Position numbers and translations under genes: made by a program
Source of the DNA: Caballeronia jiangsuensis
GTDB lineage: Bacteria > Pseudomonadota > Gammaproteobacteria > Burkholderiales > Burkholderiaceae
Direction: 5' to 3'
Assembly (NCBI GenBank): GCA_000648925.1
Contig: JFHF01000005.1
Location: forward strand, 177,843-241,842
Length of the DNA: 64,000 nt
The notes under the pieces: generated by a model
The model's database searches: none
What the model saw: the letters and a program-made list of their open reading frames with translations, nothing else
What the model was told of the DNA's origin: nothing
Part shown: piece after piece, positions 63,049 through 64,000 of the stretch
Position numbering within the stretch: the first letter of the stretch is position 1
Layout of the letters: the number at the start of each line of letters is the position of its first letter

Positions 63049-64000
63049 TTACAAGAGTCTCTTTGCTAGATCCTCAGCCCTCGGGTGGTAGTAACGCATC
63101 AACATGCGCGGGTCTTTGTGGCCTGTTATCTTTGTCAGTTCGTGCATTGGGAAAATGGATGCCAAGCGCGAGGTTGCCTCGTGTCGCAGGTCGTGAAAGC
63201 GAAGGTCCGTCAGGAACTTGCCATCCGGTCTGTGGTTGATAGCCTTGAACTCGTCGACGTAAAGCTTGCGGGCGCGTGTTACTGCGCGCTCGAAAGCTCT
63301 CGTTACCGCGTCGCTGCGAATCTCGAACACGCGGCCGGCGCCGCCTTCGTCGACGTCGCTCGCATCATCCTTGGTGTGATCCCGCGCGTCTTTCAGCGCT
63401 TGTAGCACCGCAACGGCGCGTGAAGATAGTGGCACGTCGCGGGCGTCTCCGTTTTTTGTCGACGGCAAGTGCACGACGCGACGATTTAGGTCTACGTTCA
63501 CCCACAATAGGGACACGATCTCGCCCCGGCGCATCGCGGTCTCGACGGCCAACCAAATGATGGACGGCAGCAGCGCCGAACCACTAGCCTTGGCTACCCG
63601 TTCGAGCTCATCGTCTTGCGTAGGACGTTGCGAGTCGGATTCTTCTCCGCCGACTGTGCTGACAGATGCGTTGTTGACGGCAATGCGCCGGGTGCGTGCG
63701 TTATTTGGCTGAGGCTTGCGGATTAGTTCGATCGGATTCGACAGACTATCCATGCCCCATTCTTTGCGGGCGATGTTAAACACATGCGATAGTACCGACA
63801 GGCGTCGTAAAACCGTCGCGGGCTTGTAGTCTTTGAGCCACTCATCTCGGAGTTTTGCTACATCCGCGCTGCGGATTGAAGCAAGCGGCCGCTTAGCCAA
63901 GCCAATGACCTTGCAGGTTTTCAGGACCGACAATTCCTGCGCGGCCCCCTTTTTGGACAGTGAGATCTCCACTTCGTAGCGTTGGAGCGCCTCGTATAGC
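63049..64000 (-). CDS. int: Tyrosine integrase of the island (N terminus beyond the window)
   Basis: At least 316 residues are visible; the frame stays open to the window edge (residues ...LYEALQRYEVEISLSKKGAAQE), so the true start is to the right of 64000. The N-terminal arm-binding/SAM-like domain is partly seen (VAKLRDEWLKDYKPATVLRRLSVLSHVFNIARKEWG). The catalytic domain has Arg in AMRRGEIVSLLW, Lys in PSTKNGDARDVPL, HxxR in FHDLRHEATSRL, His in TGHKDPRML and the Tyr nucleophile in RYYHPRAEDL. This type integrates at tRNA genes, so it is the probable integrase for the tRNA-Ala site at the other end. Confidence 0.9.
   Translation of the reverse strand, partial: LYEALQRYEVEISLSKKGAAQELSVLKTCKVIGLAKRPLASIRSADVAKLRDEWLKDYKPATVLRRLSVLSHVFNIARKEWGMDSLSNPIELIRKPQPNNARTRRIAVNNASVSTVGGEESDSQRPTQDDELERVAKASGSALLPSIIWLAVETAMRRGEIVSLLWVNVDLNRRVVHLPSTKNGDARDVPLSSRAVAVLQALKDARDHTKDDASDVDEGGAGRVFEIRSDAVTRAFERAVTRARKLYVDEFKAINHRPDGKFLTDLRFHDLRHEATSRLASIFPMHELTKITGHKDPRMLMRYYHPRAEDLAKRLL

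Overview
The window looks like chromosomal DNA of a Burkholderia-type beta-proteobacterium (Caballeronia/Paraburkholderia/Burkholderia sensu lato). The reasons are the very high GC and strong GC3 bias of the left part, typical neighbourhoods (rsmI / yraN / diaA / dolP; metK; MscS; a 100-aa H-NS-like protein) and protein sequences that read like this group. This assignment is inference; no database was searched.

Left 37.7 kb (core-like). metK (cut by the window edge), an Old Yellow Enzyme reductase, a phytanoyl-CoA dioxygenase-like protein, DUF3185, an MscS channel, a GPR-type aldo/keto reductase, ferredoxin-NADP reductase, a soluble NarX-like kinase with its NarL-type regulator, an APC amino-acid permease, then an eight-gene cox/xdh-like operon (10.7-18.0 kb). 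That operon encodes a molybdenum hydroxylase with a form II active-site motif plus MoxR, VWA, CoxG and XdhC maturation factors. Next come two Fur-box-linked PepSY membrane proteins with a dinD gene between them. dinD carries one long perfect palindrome inside it and a second just downstream. Then SrkA kinase, MFS transporters, dienelactone hydrolase, LivK-type binding protein, HugZ, H-NS-like, CDF metal transporter, Lrp regulator, a DEDD exonuclease/MBL pair, RlpA, the rsmI-yraN-diaA-dolP cluster, a cytochrome c and tRNA-Ala(CGC).

Right 26 kb (accessory island, starts at the 3' end of tRNA-Ala). The first part is a plasmid/ICE-like backbone: a HTH protein, a RepA-type initiator, four iterons with DnaA-box-like sequences (an oriV candidate), an unknown gene, a TraK-like gene, an RP4/IncP-type oriT, and traJ. 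No relaxase, coupling protein or type IV secretion genes follow; instead there are small unknown genes, repeated KorA-like palindromes and a 234-bp element bounded by perfect 17-bp inverted repeats. Next is a TIGR02391 protein with a tyrosine recombinase.

The cargo then reads as defence. There is an AT-richer pair of a RelA/SpoT-synthetase-like protein with a HEPN-type motif and an unknown partner that also has a HEPN-type motif. A serine recombinase is followed by a complete type I R-M system (hsdM-hsdS-hsdR). Last is a tightly overlapping three-gene operon: a FAD/NAD(P)-Rossmann protein, a small middle protein and a Rad50/SMC-like ATPase with zinc hook. I read this operon as a Lamassu-family (FMO effector) / ABC-three-component type system. 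The window ends inside a tyrosine integrase that probably moves the island; its other attachment site is not visible. The most unusual items are the Lamassu-FMO-like operon, the RelA/HEPN pair, the orphan RP4-type oriT/traJ, the iteron origin and the dinD palindromes.
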